Positions 45,277 through 52,715 of a stretch of 64,000 bases of DNA are shown piece by piece (within the stretch, counting starts at the first letter, position 1; the number at the start of each line of letters is the position of its first letter). The position numbers and the translations under genes were made by a program. The stretch is from Candidatus Colwellbacteria bacterium CG10_big_fil_rev_8_21_14_0_10_41_28. GTDB taxonomy: Bacteria > Patescibacteriota > Minisyncoccia > UBA6257 > Colwellbacteraceae. Location of the stretch: contig PFAG01000014.1 in the NCBI GenBank assembly GCA_002773755.1, positions 9,794 to 73,793 on the forward strand, read 5' to 3'. Under the pieces are notes generated by a model. That model made no database searches, was not told the DNA's origin, and saw only the letters and a list, made by a program, of their open reading frames with translations.

Positions 45277-45558
45277 ATGATGAAATTCTTATGGGTTTTA
45301 GTTGGATCGCTAATGCTCATCGTCATGGGCCTATATCTCATGCCCTCAAAAACATCCGCTCCAGTAACTCCATATATGGACTTTGATTTTGGAAGTAAGA
45401 TTGTATATACAACCGATCTCCAAACACCAAAAGAAGCTCTTATAGAACATTGCGACTTGAGAGGAGGAGTATTTAATGAGTGTGGCAGTATATGTGAGCC
45501 GGATGTATTTACTTGCGCCTCAGTATGCGCCTATACATGCGAGGGAATAGGGGGTTGA
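45277..45558 (+). CDS. Small secreted/anchored cysteine-rich protein (TIL-like)
   Basis: 93 aa. An N-terminal hydrophobic segment (residues 4-23) acts as signal or anchor. The C-terminal 35 residues hold six cysteines spaced as CDLRGGVFNEC, GSIC, FTC, SVC, YTC. The C-x-GG-x-FN-x-CGS-x-C arrangement recalls trypsin-inhibitor-like (TIL) disulfide domains. It is second in an operon with the cupin gene; a DipZ-like thioredoxin lies 450 bp on and could fold it. The stop TGA is part of the -35 box of small RNA copy 2. Confidence 0.7.
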   Translation: MMKFLWVLVGSLMLIVMGLYLMPSKTSAPVTPYMDFDFGSKIVYTTDLQTPKEALIEHCDLRGGVFNECGSICEPDVFTCASVCAYTCEGIGG

Positions 45559-45588
45559 CATATATATAATAATTGCTATAATATACTC
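45555..45588 (+). promoter_or_regulatory. Strong promoter of small RNA copy 2
   Basis: TTGACA (45555-45560) overlaps the TGA stop of the upstream gene; 16-bp spacer; TATAAT (45577-45582). Predicted +1 is G45589, matching copy 1 exactly. Confidence 0.85.
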
Positions 45589-45649
45589 GTTCATTAAAGA
45601 CTCCGGTTTTTGATGGACATATGAAGAAATCGCCTCCGGGCGATTTTTT
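45589..45649 (+). ncRNA. Two-hairpin small RNA, copy 2
   Basis: Same RNA as at 43827: 13-bp 5' hairpin with TCCG loop, linker, terminator AATCGCC-TCCG-GGCGATT (45628-45645) and T-run. The only transcribed difference is GTTTTTG for GTCTTTG, which keeps pairing as G-U. Four further differences lie in the promoter spacer and start region. Confidence 0.8.
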
Positions 45650-45689
45650 CACGTCTATAGATTTATAAAACACATAGCCAAACGTGATT

Positions 45690-45725
45690 CAGCCCTGCTA
45701 ATAGATTTCTCTAGAAGCAGGGCTG
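45690..45725. terminator. 9-bp hairpin after the 36-aa gene
   Basis: CAGCCCTGC (45690-45698) and GCAGGGCTG (45717-45725). It lies just 3' of the minus-strand small gene; the following T-run is poor, so it may be a stabilising 3' hairpin. Confidence 0.55.
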
Positions 45726-45751
45726 TTAGGTTGATGGCTCATTCTCTTTGG

Positions 45752-45862
45752 TCACCTGCTACTGATCCTCTCGTAGAGGTATGCGATGGCAACTACTGCC
45801 AAGAGCAGAGTCAGCCCAGTCGCATACGAGGCCGGTGGTCTGGTCGCCAGAGTGAAGAACAT
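45752..45862 (-). CDS. 36-aa single-pass membrane protein, SD-led
   Basis: Reads MFFTLATRPPASYATG then a hydrophobic helix LTLLLAVVAIAYLYE and a basic end (RISSR). CGGAGGAGTCTG before the ATG is a strong SD. Upstream on the minus strand are TTGACT (45945-45940), a 17-bp spacer and TATTTT (45922-45917), and the leader opens with an ATGGGG/CCCCAT hairpin. It is thus a complete one-gene unit with promoter, leader hairpin, SD and 3' hairpin. Function unknown. Confidence 0.6.
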   Translation of the reverse strand: MFFTLATRPPASYATGLTLLLAVVAIAYLYERISSR

Positions 45863-45962
45863 CAGACTCCTCCGATTGTACTGGACATGGGGCTTCCTAC
45901 TCCCCATCTTAATTTGAAAATACAATTAATTAATACGTTAGTCAAAAAGAAAAAGTGGATGA

Positions 45963-45974
45963 TATAATTTTCAT
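45963..45974 (+). promoter_or_regulatory. Leaderless promoter of the DipZ-like unit
   Basis: Extended -10 TGATATAAT with hexamer 45963-45968, ending 6 nt before the ATG at 45975. Confidence 0.65.
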
Positions 45975-46007
45975 ATGGATGAAGTAGATTTTAAGAATAA
46001 GAAATAG
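45975..46007 (+). CDS. Ten-codon leader ORF before the DipZ-like gene
   Basis: ATG 45975 to TAG 46005-46007 encodes MDEVDFKNKK. The stop is followed at once by the ATG of the main gene (TAGATG) in the same frame. The leaderless promoter places the transcript start at this ORF, so ribosomes would translate it and restart at 46008. A regulatory leader peptide is possible; so is a simple way to start translation without an SD. Confidence 0.5.
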   Translation: MDEVDFKNKK

Positions 46008-47120
46008 ATGGATAGAAAGGACTTAATTCAAATAGCAGTAATAGTTGGTGTAGCCATACTAGTTACAGTAGGTGTGGTTTCGTTCGTAGCTCTTAGTCAA
46101 AAAGAATCAACACCAATCAATCCTATTAATATTGGCTCGCAATCGAAAGCTGACCTATACACCCCAGCGATAGATATATCTTCACCGGATGGATTCATTA
46201 ATACTGATCCAATTAACATAAGTGATCTAGTAGCCGACAGCAAAGTTGTTCTACTCGATATATGGACATACTCCTGCATCAACTGCCAGAGAACTCTTCC
46301 ATATCTTAATGCTTGGCATGAAGAATATGCTGATGACGGATTGGTAATAATAGGTCTTCACACACCTGAATTTGAATTTGAAAAAGATATAGCGAATGTT
46401 AGAAGGGCTGTAGAAAAATATGGTATAGAATATCCAGTTGTCCTAGACAACGACTATTCAACATGGAATGCATATGGAAATAGATATTGGCCACGTAAAT
46501 ATCTAATCGATATAGATGGATACGTTGTATATGATCACATAGGAGAAGGGGGTTACGAAGAAACAGAAAAGGCCATCCAAGCTGCTCTAGCAGAAAGAGC
46601 CAAGAGATTAGGAGAGGAACTGGATGAAATGAGTGGAGCTAAGGTAGAAAATGCAGAAACAGTTGATCCAAGAACAGTTAAGACTCCAGAAACATATATT
46701 GGATACTTAAGAGTAAGTAACATGGCTAATCTTCCATCAGAAGAGTGCTTTGATTCAAGCTGTCAGCTCGATGCTCCAGATAGACTATCTCTCAATGATT
46801 TTGCTCTGGATGGTGTTTGGAAAATAGGTTCGGAGGGAGCAACCCTAGAAAGCACTACGGGTTCAATATTTATTAAGTTCTCGGCCAATAAGGCAAATCT
46901 AGTACTAACATCAGAAACATCTGTTCTGGGCCAAATCTATTTAGATGGAGAATTAGTGGGCGAAGCTAGTAGTGGTTCAGACGTAGTGTCTGGAACAATT
47001 AAGGTAATGGATAATGATCTATATAATCTCATAGACCTAAGAGGGGAGCCTGGAGAACATCTTCTTGAGATCAGATTTCTTGAACCTGGAGTCTCAGCCT
47101 TTGCCTTTACTTTCGGATAA
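46008..47120 (+). CDS. DipZ-like extracytoplasmic thioredoxin with C-terminal beta domain
   Basis: 370 aa. An N-terminal membrane anchor (residues ~7-29), then a TlpA/DipZ thioredoxin domain with the redox motif YSCINCQRTLP, and a C-terminal galactose-binding-like sandwich ending GVSAFAFTFG, as in mycobacterial DipZ. The CcdA-like membrane part of DipZ is absent; a separate CcdA-type fusion sits at 51402 and could supply electrons. Likely role: thiol-disulfide exchange outside the membrane. Confidence 0.85.
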   Translation: MDRKDLIQIAVIVGVAILVTVGVVSFVALSQKESTPINPINIGSQSKADLYTPAIDISSPDGFINTDPINISDLVADSKVVLLDIWTYSCINCQRTLPYLNAWHEEYADDGLVIIGLHTPEFEFEKDIANVRRAVEKYGIEYPVVLDNDYSTWNAYGNRYWPRKYLIDIDGYVVYDHIGEGGYEETEKAIQAALAERAKRLGEELDEMSGAKVENAETVDPRTVKTPETYIGYLRVSNMANLPSEECFDSSCQLDAPDRLSLNDFALDGVWKIGSEGATLESTTGSIFIKFSANKANLVLTSETSVLGQIYLDGELVGEASSGSDVVSGTIKVMDNDLYNLIDLRGEPGEHLLEIRFLEPGVSAFAFTFG

Positions 47121-47122
47121 AG

Positions 47123-47968
47123 CTAGTTTAGAGAAATAGGTTTTTTCCCTTCAACTTGTATCTCTTCTAATACGAGCTTGATACCGTCTTTCTTGGCATC
47201 TAATATTTTTGTTCTCTTGCCATCCATAAATGTATAAACTCCTGGCTCAGGATTTAGTGCCCTTATTTTCCTTAATATGCTTTCAGTCAACCTGTCATCT
47301 CCTATAAGAGCATTCTCTAAATCTTTCTCTTTAATAAAGGCATCATCTGTTTTAAAAAAACCAGAATACGTTGCTTCTGTGTGGTTTTGACTAACTGGAT
47401 GCAAGGAACCATCTATATATTTAGGTATCTCTTCTAGACAAAGCTCTATGGCTACATCGATTATCTTATCCGTAAGTTTTTTTAAATTATCTTTGCCTAT
47501 AAGCACCTTTTTGGAGGCAATAATTGGACCGTTATCCATCTTTTCGTCTAGAAGATAAAGGGTAACTCCAGTATGAGCTTTCCCATCCAGTATAGCTGTT
47601 CTAATAGGGGATGGGCCTCTCAGCTCAGGTAAGAGTGATGGGTGAATCCCAATAATACCCTTGGGGAAGATATCAATAACCTCTTTTGGGATTATCTTGT
47701 TATAGGCTAGAACTAATCCAAACTCATAATCTCCAAATTCTTCTTTCGCTAAGCTCGATAATTCTTTCTTATCTTTTGGTTGATAGACCTTTGTGTCAAA
47801 CTTATTGTCGAGAATGAACTTCTTAGTAGACGGAGGAGCAATAACTCTATCTCTACCAACTGGCCTATCTGGATTACAAACCAAAGCCCCAGGAACTATA
47901 TCTTTTTCAACAAGTCCTCTTAAAACAGCACTGGCTATATCGGGGGTTCCAAAGAATACGAATTTCAT
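47123..47968 (-). CDS. fmt: Methionyl-tRNA formyltransferase
   Basis: Formylates initiator Met-tRNA, 281 aa. MKFVFFGTPDIASAVL, the GIIGIHPSLLPELRGPSPI substrate loop (Asn/His/Asp type catalytic site, here HPSLLP) and the C-terminal OB domain are present. Adjacent to peptide deformylase as is common. Shorter than E. coli Fmt (315). Confidence 0.94.
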   Translation of the reverse strand: MKFVFFGTPDIASAVLRGLVEKDIVPGALVCNPDRPVGRDRVIAPPSTKKFILDNKFDTKVYQPKDKKELSSLAKEEFGDYEFGLVLAYNKIIPKEVIDIFPKGIIGIHPSLLPELRGPSPIRTAILDGKAHTGVTLYLLDEKMDNGPIIASKKVLIGKDNLKKLTDKIIDVAIELCLEEIPKYIDGSLHPVSQNHTEATYSGFFKTDDAFIKEKDLENALIGDDRLTESILRKIRALNPEPGVYTFMDGKRTKILDAKKDGIKLVLEEIQVEGKKPISLN

Positions 47969-47969
47969 T

Positions 47970-48455
47970 TTAAGAATTATGTAGTTCAGCTCCCTTAGCT
48001 AGTCTGTCTATAAACAGATGTCCATTGAGATGGTCAACCTCATGCTGAAAGATAACAGCCAGCATTCCCCAAGCCTTCACCTTAACTTGTTTTCCACTCT
48101 TATTTTGAGCAATCAAAGTTATTTTGGCTAATCTCTCTGTTAATCCAAAATTTCCAGGGATACTAAGACAACCTTCTGCTGTTTCTTCAACCTCATCGCT
48201 AGAAGATTTCTCTATCTTGGGATTAAAAAACACATAGAACTTTCCCTCCCATTGGGCTACAAAAACACTAGCGTCTAACCCGACCTGGTTTGCGGCAAGG
48301 CCAATACCATCTGCATCATTCATCGTCTTTCTCATCTGTTTTATCAGATCATCTATCTCTTTCTTGGATAGACTATCAAAATCAAAAGGTTTAACCTTCT
48401 TTCTTAAAAACTTTTCTTCTTCTTTATTTTTTACCTTTAGAATCTTCTTCATCAC
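47970..48455 (-). CDS. def: Peptide deformylase
   Basis: Removes the formyl group from nascent proteins, 161 aa. Motifs GIGLAANQVG, EGCLSIPG and QHEVDHLNG hold the metal-binding Cys and two His and the catalytic Glu. One nt upstream of fmt; overlaps the helical gene before it by 32 nt. Confidence 0.96.
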   Translation of the reverse strand: MMKKILKVKNKEEEKFLRKKVKPFDFDSLSKKEIDDLIKQMRKTMNDADGIGLAANQVGLDASVFVAQWEGKFYVFFNPKIEKSSSDEVEETAEGCLSIPGNFGLTERLAKITLIAQNKSGKQVKVKAWGMLAVIFQHEVDHLNGHLFIDRLAKGAELHNS

Positions 48456-48711
48456 TGTATAGAACCTTCATAAAGTATGCTCCTTTATTTTCTACATTCT
48501 CTCTTTCGGCTATCGATTTAGCTAGTCTAAGCAGTTTATCTTTTGAATACTCTTTGGCAAGTTTCATATATAAAGATTTATGAGAGTCGTCTTGGAGTAT
48601 CTCGGCAAGCTCAAGGCCTACCAACTGATGCTCTGAATAAACCTTAGAATCTTTAGAGCGTTTCTTAAGTTCTGCTATGTAATCTGGGACTGCATTCATA
48701 TCAATTGCCAT
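48424..48711 (-). CDS. Small helical protein upstream of def, unknown
   Basis: 95 aa, predicted all-helical and charged, no cysteine or membrane segment. It overlaps def by 32 nt, so it is translated in the same operon. A central pattern is SLYMKLAKEYSKDKLLRLAKSIAER. I do not recognise the family; linkage suggests a role around translation or nascent-chain processing, which is inference only. Confidence 0.65.
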   Translation of the reverse strand: MAIDMNAVPDYIAELKKRSKDSKVYSEHQLVGLELAEILQDDSHKSLYMKLAKEYSKDKLLRLAKSIAERENVENKGAYFMKVLYSDEEDSKGKK

Positions 48712-48746
48712 TATATCAGATGACGTTTACAATTTAGCAGTAATAG

Positions 48747-49994
48747 ATGCTTGATAGAAAAGATCATAAGAATATCAAAAACGCTTTTTTTGTTTCAGCC
48801 ATTATAGTTTCTCTAATCTTGAGTTGGAGTGGCTTCTACTTTCTCGGTTTAAATACTGGCCTGCAAGAGCCCAAGAATATAAGAATAAACAACGTCTCTG
48901 ACACAAATCCAGAGGCCAATGTCGGCTCTGTTAGCTTTAACACATTCTGGGAAGCTTGGGATAGATTAAAGAGTACCCATCCCGATGCAAATGAGATTGA
49001 AGATATAGATCTTCTATATGGAGCTATTAGCGGATTAGCTGGGACTTTTAATGATCCAAACACTGTCTATTTCAACCCAGGGGACTCGCAAAAGTTCAAT
49101 GAGGATATAAATGGATCTTTTAGTGGAATAGGCGCTGAAATTGGAATGAGAGACGATGTGCTGACGGTTATAGCCCCTCTTAAAAATAGTCCCGCAGAGA
49201 GAGCAGGCCTTAGGGCAGGAGATGTAATCGCTGAAATAGATGAAAAGGATACATCAGATATGACTGTAGACGATGCGGTTAAATACATCAGGGGTCCATT
49301 CGGCACAAAAGTTGTTTTGAAGATATTCAGAGAAGGAGAACCTGATCCAATTGATATAACAATCACCAGGGATACTATAAATATCCCAACCATAGAAACT
49401 CAAATTCTTGAAGGAGACATTCTTTATATACAACTATATAACTTCACAAGTTCATCTCCGCAGCTATTCAGACAGGCACTTCTCGCAAACTCTCTAACTA
49501 ATTCAAAGGGTTTGATATTAGACTTCAGGAACAATCCAGGAGGATTTCTTTCAGCAGCCGTTAATATATCCGGTTGGTTTATAGAAAAAGGAGAAACCGT
49601 TGTTTCAGAGAAGTTCGGCTCAGGAAGCGAAAGGATCTTAACCTCATATGGGAATGCTGCGCTTAAAGAGTTTCCTGTCGTTGTTTTAGTTAACGAAGGA
49701 TCTGCTTCTGCATCAGAAATTGTTGCGGGAGCTCTTCAGACACAAAATGGCACTAAACTAATTGGTCAAACCACCTTTGGAAAAGGAACTGTTCAAGAGC
49801 TTCAGGACTTGAGTGATGGCTCTACGCTCAAAATAACCGTTGCCAACTGGCTTCTTCCAGATGGAACCCTAATTGAGAAGAATGGTATCAAGCCCGACTA
49901 TGAAGTTGAAATAACAGAAGAAGACTTTTTGGATGGAAAAGATCCTCAGCTAGAAAAAGCGATAGAGGTATTAAGAGAAGAGATAAACAAATGA
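48747..49994 (+). CDS. C-terminal processing protease (S41, CtpA-like)
   Basis: 415 aa. N-terminal membrane segment, PDZ domain (SGIGAEIGMRDD to VVLKIFREG) and S41 protease domain with catalytic Ser in NEGSASASEIVAGAL and Lys in TFGKGTVQEL. Acts outside the membrane on misfolded or precursor proteins. TACAAT at 48728-48733 is a possible -10. Overlaps rplI by 4 nt. Confidence 0.94.
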   Translation: MLDRKDHKNIKNAFFVSAIIVSLILSWSGFYFLGLNTGLQEPKNIRINNVSDTNPEANVGSVSFNTFWEAWDRLKSTHPDANEIEDIDLLYGAISGLAGTFNDPNTVYFNPGDSQKFNEDINGSFSGIGAEIGMRDDVLTVIAPLKNSPAERAGLRAGDVIAEIDEKDTSDMTVDDAVKYIRGPFGTKVVLKIFREGEPDPIDITITRDTINIPTIETQILEGDILYIQLYNFTSSSPQLFRQALLANSLTNSKGLILDFRNNPGGFLSAAVNISGWFIEKGETVVSEKFGSGSERILTSYGNAALKEFPVVVLVNEGSASASEIVAGALQTQNGTKLIGQTTFGKGTVQELQDLSDGSTLKITVANWLLPDGTLIEKNGIKPDYEVEITEEDFLDGKDPQLEKAIEVLREEINK

Positions 49995-50443
49995 AAGTAG
50001 TCTTACTCGAAAATATAAAACACCTAGGTCAGAAGAATGAGATTAAAGATGTCTCCATCGGTTATGCTAGAAACTTCTTAATCAAAAGGGGACTAGCCAA
50101 ACCAGCTGACAAATCTGCAATCAATGAAGTTGAGGAAATCAATAAGACTTCGTCTGAACAAAAAGAAGTTGTAAAAGGAGCCCTGAAAACTCTCCAAGAT
50201 GAGACCAAAGAAAATCCAATAAAGATTTCTGTTAAGGCTGGTAAAAGGGGAGAGGTCTTTGGCTCAGTCAAAGATGTGGATATATTGAATACCATATACA
50301 AAAAATTCCCAAAGATAAAAGCTGAAAAGATTAAAGTAGATATGAATAAACCCCTAAAAGAGCTAGGGGTTCATGAAATTCAACTTATGAGTGGGGGGAA
50401 GACCCTATCAACCGTTAAGATTGAAATAGTCCCCGAGGCTTAA
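49991..50443 (+). CDS. rplI: 50S ribosomal protein L9
   Basis: L9, 150 aa, with the N-terminal domain [31 protein letters not shown] and C-terminal domain ([10 protein letters not shown]). Presence of L9 is informative because some candidate-phyla lineages lack it. Ends convergent with rpmA with a 4-nt overlap. Confidence 0.96.
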   Translation: MKVVLLENIKHLGQKNEIKDVSIGYARNFLIKRGLAKPADKSAINEVEEINKTSSEQKEVVKGALKTLQDETKENPIKISVKAGKRGEVFGSVKDVDILNTIYKKFPKIKAEKIKVDMNKPLKELGVHEIQLMSGGKTLSTVKIEIVPEA

Positions 50444-50718
50444 GCAGCTAGCACCTCTACCATCTTGGCGGTACGTTTCTTACCGTCAAACTTAGTCTTG
50501 GTCTTATTTTTAAAATTAACCACGCCATCAACAGCGGCGTATAAAGTGTCATCGCTACCCTTATTAACATTCTGACCTGGTAGGTACTTTGTTCCTCTTT
50601 GTCTAACGATGATTTCACCAGCACCAACTTTTTGACCATCAAAAAGTTTAACGCCTAAACGTTTTGAAGCTGATTCTCTTAAGTTTTTTGCTGATCCTCC
50701 TGCCTTTGTATGTGCCAT
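50440..50718 (-). CDS. rpmA: 50S ribosomal protein L27
   Basis: L27, 92 aa, beginning [16 protein letters not shown] with the N-terminal tail that reaches the peptidyl-transferase centre and no cleavable extension. [24 protein letters not shown] is the signature. Alone on the minus strand; L21 is not adjacent. Confidence 0.96.
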   Translation of the reverse strand: MAHTKAGGSAKNLRESASKRLGVKLFDGQKVGAGEIIVRQRGTKYLPGQNVNKGSDDTLYAAVDGVVNFKNKTKTKFDGKKRTAKMVEVLAA

Positions 50719-50784
50719 AATTCAATACTTCTTATCGGGAAAAGTATGTATTAAAATATACTTAATGTCAATTTAGATCTACAG

Positions 50785-50913
50785 ATGAAACCCAAACTAA
50801 AAATAGCCATATTTATAGTGCTCACAACTCTTTTATCCTTTGCTATTGGATATATCTTGGGCAACGAAGATAGTAGGGCGCCTATTCTAATAGATGTAGA
50901 AAAAACAGAATAA
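50785..50913 (+). CDS. 42-aa single-pass membrane protein
   Basis: Beginning MKPKLKIAIFIVLTTLLSFAIG with one hydrophobic helix (residues 6-25) and a hydrophilic end (APILIDVEKTE). No SD precedes the ATG, so it resembles core genes more than the SD-led set. TATACT at 50757-50762 is a possible -10. Function unknown; too short for domain assignment. Confidence 0.5.
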   Translation: MKPKLKIAIFIVLTTLLSFAIGYILGNEDSRAPILIDVEKTE

Positions 50914-50952
50914 AACCCTTATCATATTCACGGCACATCAAGAGGAGGAACT

Positions 50953-51327
50953 TTGCAGAGAGAACTAAAGATCCAATACGACAAGAGTCGGGAAATCCTC
51001 TCTTACGAGGTTTTCAATTCAAAAAATGGAAGGATCGTCCGCAAAGAGTCGATCCCAGCCAAACCTCGACAGGCTCTTCGTTTCATCTCGGGACTTCTCT
51101 CCAGTGGAGTGATGAACGTAGATGAGAAGATTTCCTTTTACGAGAGGGTCATCAGCCTTTCTCGTGGAGAGAAAATCGACGAAGGGGCCAGGGGAGATGT
51201 GGAATACTTCTTTCTTGGAGCCCTAACAAGGATCTCTGAGTCTGGAGGAGTCTTCTCAAACTGCGACATGTCGATGGCTTTGACCTTGAGGAATAAGCTT
51301 GAAGCATTGACCACACCTGCTCGGTAA
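50953..51327 (+). CDS. SD-led protein of unknown function (124 aa)
   Basis: Starts at TTG 50953, preceded by AGAGGAGGAAC, a strong SD. TATCAT at 50920-50925 is a possible -10. The product begins QRELKIQYDKSREILSYEV and is soluble, mixed alpha/beta, with one Cys. Codon use is richer in C/G third positions (ATC, TTC, CTC, GGA) than the neighbours. Its TAA lies within an 11-bp hairpin, CTGCTCGGTAA with TTACCGAGCAG. I do not recognise the family. Confidence 0.65.
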   Translation: MQRELKIQYDKSREILSYEVFNSKNGRIVRKESIPAKPRQALRFISGLLSSGVMNVDEKISFYERVISLSRGEKIDEGARGDVEYFFLGALTRISESGGVFSNCDMSMALTLRNKLEALTTPAR

Positions 51328-51362
51328 TCGGTATCACCAATTTGGTATCCCTTACCGAGCAG
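51317..51362 (+). terminator. Hairpin overlapping the stop of the 124-aa gene
   Basis: CTGCTCGGTAA (51317-51327) pairs with TTACCGAGCAG (51352-51362). No T-run follows, so it is more likely a 3' stability hairpin than a classic terminator. Confidence 0.5.
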
Positions 51363-51401
51363 GGCTACCAATTAGTAGGAAGCGTTATAATATTTCTATA
51401 T

Positions 51402-52568
51402 ATGAAAAAAGTTGTTTTTCTTACTCTATCTACACTAGTTCTGACCAGTTTTTTTATACCAATAATTGTTGCTCAAGAGAGTAGGGCTGAAATAAATTTC
51501 TTCTACAGTGAAACCTGCCCACACTGTCACGAAGAGAGTAAATTCCTAGATACTCTAGAAGAAGATTATGGTGATCAGATACAGGTAAATAGATATACGG
51601 TAAGTGATCCGATAAGAGATTCTGGAAATCTTGCTCTGGTTAGAAATTTTGCAGAGGAAGCCGGAATAGGGGAGAGTGTTGGATTAGTTCCAATAACCTT
51701 CATTAGCGATGATGCATATGTGGGATATACAGATAAGGCTGTGCCACCAGGAATCTATCCTGCTATAGCAACACCCGAATCAATCATGGCCTCTATAGAG
51801 GAGATTGTTGGCCCACTTGAAAGGAAAGAGGGGAAATCCGGATTATTCGCCAATATAGATTATGAAAATTATTCTCTCCCAGTCCTAGCCGCCCTAATGG
51901 GATTCCTGGATGGTTTTAATGTCTGTTCATTGGGAGCTCTCATAATCATCCTTGGATTAGTTCTCCAGCTCCAATCAAGACGTAAGATTATGCTTTATGG
52001 TGGAATATTCATATTTACCACAGCTCTTATATATGGGTTTCTTATAAATCTTTGGTATCAATTTTTCACAGTTGCAGAAGGTTATCTTGGAATATTAAGA
52101 CCACTTATAGGTATCCTTGGTGTTGTTGGAGGAGCATATTTTATAAAAGAGTTCTTCCGTCTAAGAAATGTCGGCCTGGTTTGTAAAACAACTGGAGCCT
52201 CTTTCATAGACAAGATGACAAAGAGAACTGAGAAGATATTTAACAACCCACACAATATTTTATATATAGCAGGAGGGGTGCTGTTGTTTGCAGCCATTAT
52301 TACATTAGTTGAGTTTCCATGCTCGGCCGCAGTTCCAGTCGCTTTTGCTGGACTACTTGCAGAACAGGGGATTGGAAATGCCGCTAGTCTTGGATTAATG
52401 GCAATTTTCATCTTTTTCTATCTCTTAGATGAAATAATTGTCTTTGCCCTAGCTGTCTGGAAAATGAGAATAGTCTCAAGTTCACCAGAGCTCACAACTT
52501 GGGCAACTCTTTTAGAAGGACTATTCCTTTTGGCTCTAGGCATTTATTACATCTCTTCAATCTTATAA
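51402..52568 (+). CDS. Thioredoxin-like domain fused to CcdA-type membrane thiol transporter
   Basis: 388 aa. A signal/anchor (VVFLTLSTLVLTSFFIPII) leads into a glutaredoxin/thioredoxin-like domain with FYSETCPHCHEES (CxxC), followed from about residue 165 by six or seven membrane helices. Cys in GFNVCSLGAL and in EFPCSAAVPVAF are the paired intramembrane cysteines of the CcdA/DsbD family. It likely relays electrons from cytoplasmic thioredoxin to extracytoplasmic partners such as the DipZ-like protein at 46008. TATAAT (51386-51391) lies 10 nt before the ATG. Confidence 0.85.
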   Translation: MKKVVFLTLSTLVLTSFFIPIIVAQESRAEINFFYSETCPHCHEESKFLDTLEEDYGDQIQVNRYTVSDPIRDSGNLALVRNFAEEAGIGESVGLVPITFISDDAYVGYTDKAVPPGIYPAIATPESIMASIEEIVGPLERKEGKSGLFANIDYENYSLPVLAALMGFLDGFNVCSLGALIIILGLVLQLQSRRKIMLYGGIFIFTTALIYGFLINLWYQFFTVAEGYLGILRPLIGILGVVGGAYFIKEFFRLRNVGLVCKTTGASFIDKMTKRTEKIFNNPHNILYIAGGVLLFAAIITLVEFPCSAAVPVAFAGLLAEQGIGNAASLGLMAIFIFFYLLDEIIVFALAVWKMRIVSSSPELTTWATLLEGLFLLALGIYYISSIL

Positions 52569-52589
52569 ATCCGCTGTGCAAAGAATGTG

Positions 52590-52715
52590 AACCGCACTAA
52601 GAGAAAGAGAAAAAAGCTTTTATAGAGGCCCTTCGGCCATAACAGGACCCCCCCACAGACAACTTGAGAAGAGACCTGTGCTGGGTCCTTCTCATATATG
52701 GAATATGCAAAAAGC
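52590..52715. terminator. Convergent terminator region
   Basis: AGGACCC and GGGTCCT form an outer stem, with ACAG/CTGT inside, between two genes that end toward each other. GGCC-CTTC-GGCC is a smaller hairpin nearby. TATAGAGGCCC (about 52621) recurs inverted as GGGCCTCTATA inside the 3' end of the permease gene (about 52730). I see no ORF here. Confidence 0.5.

Noticed and set aside
45541..45560. UGA recoded as glycine
   Set aside because: TGA ends several genes (45556-45558, 56514-56516 minus, 35362-35364 minus) at natural family lengths or before promoters and hairpins, so the standard code applies.
45731..45967. Plus-strand 78-aa reading frame
   Set aside because: It lies opposite the SD-led 36-aa gene and its promoter, has no promoter or SD of its own and no coherent composition.
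45690..51362. Integron-like gene cassettes (SD-led ORF plus hairpin)
   Set aside because: The 3' hairpins lack paired RYYYAAC/GTTRRRY core sites, the genes are scattered rather than in an array, and no integrase is present.
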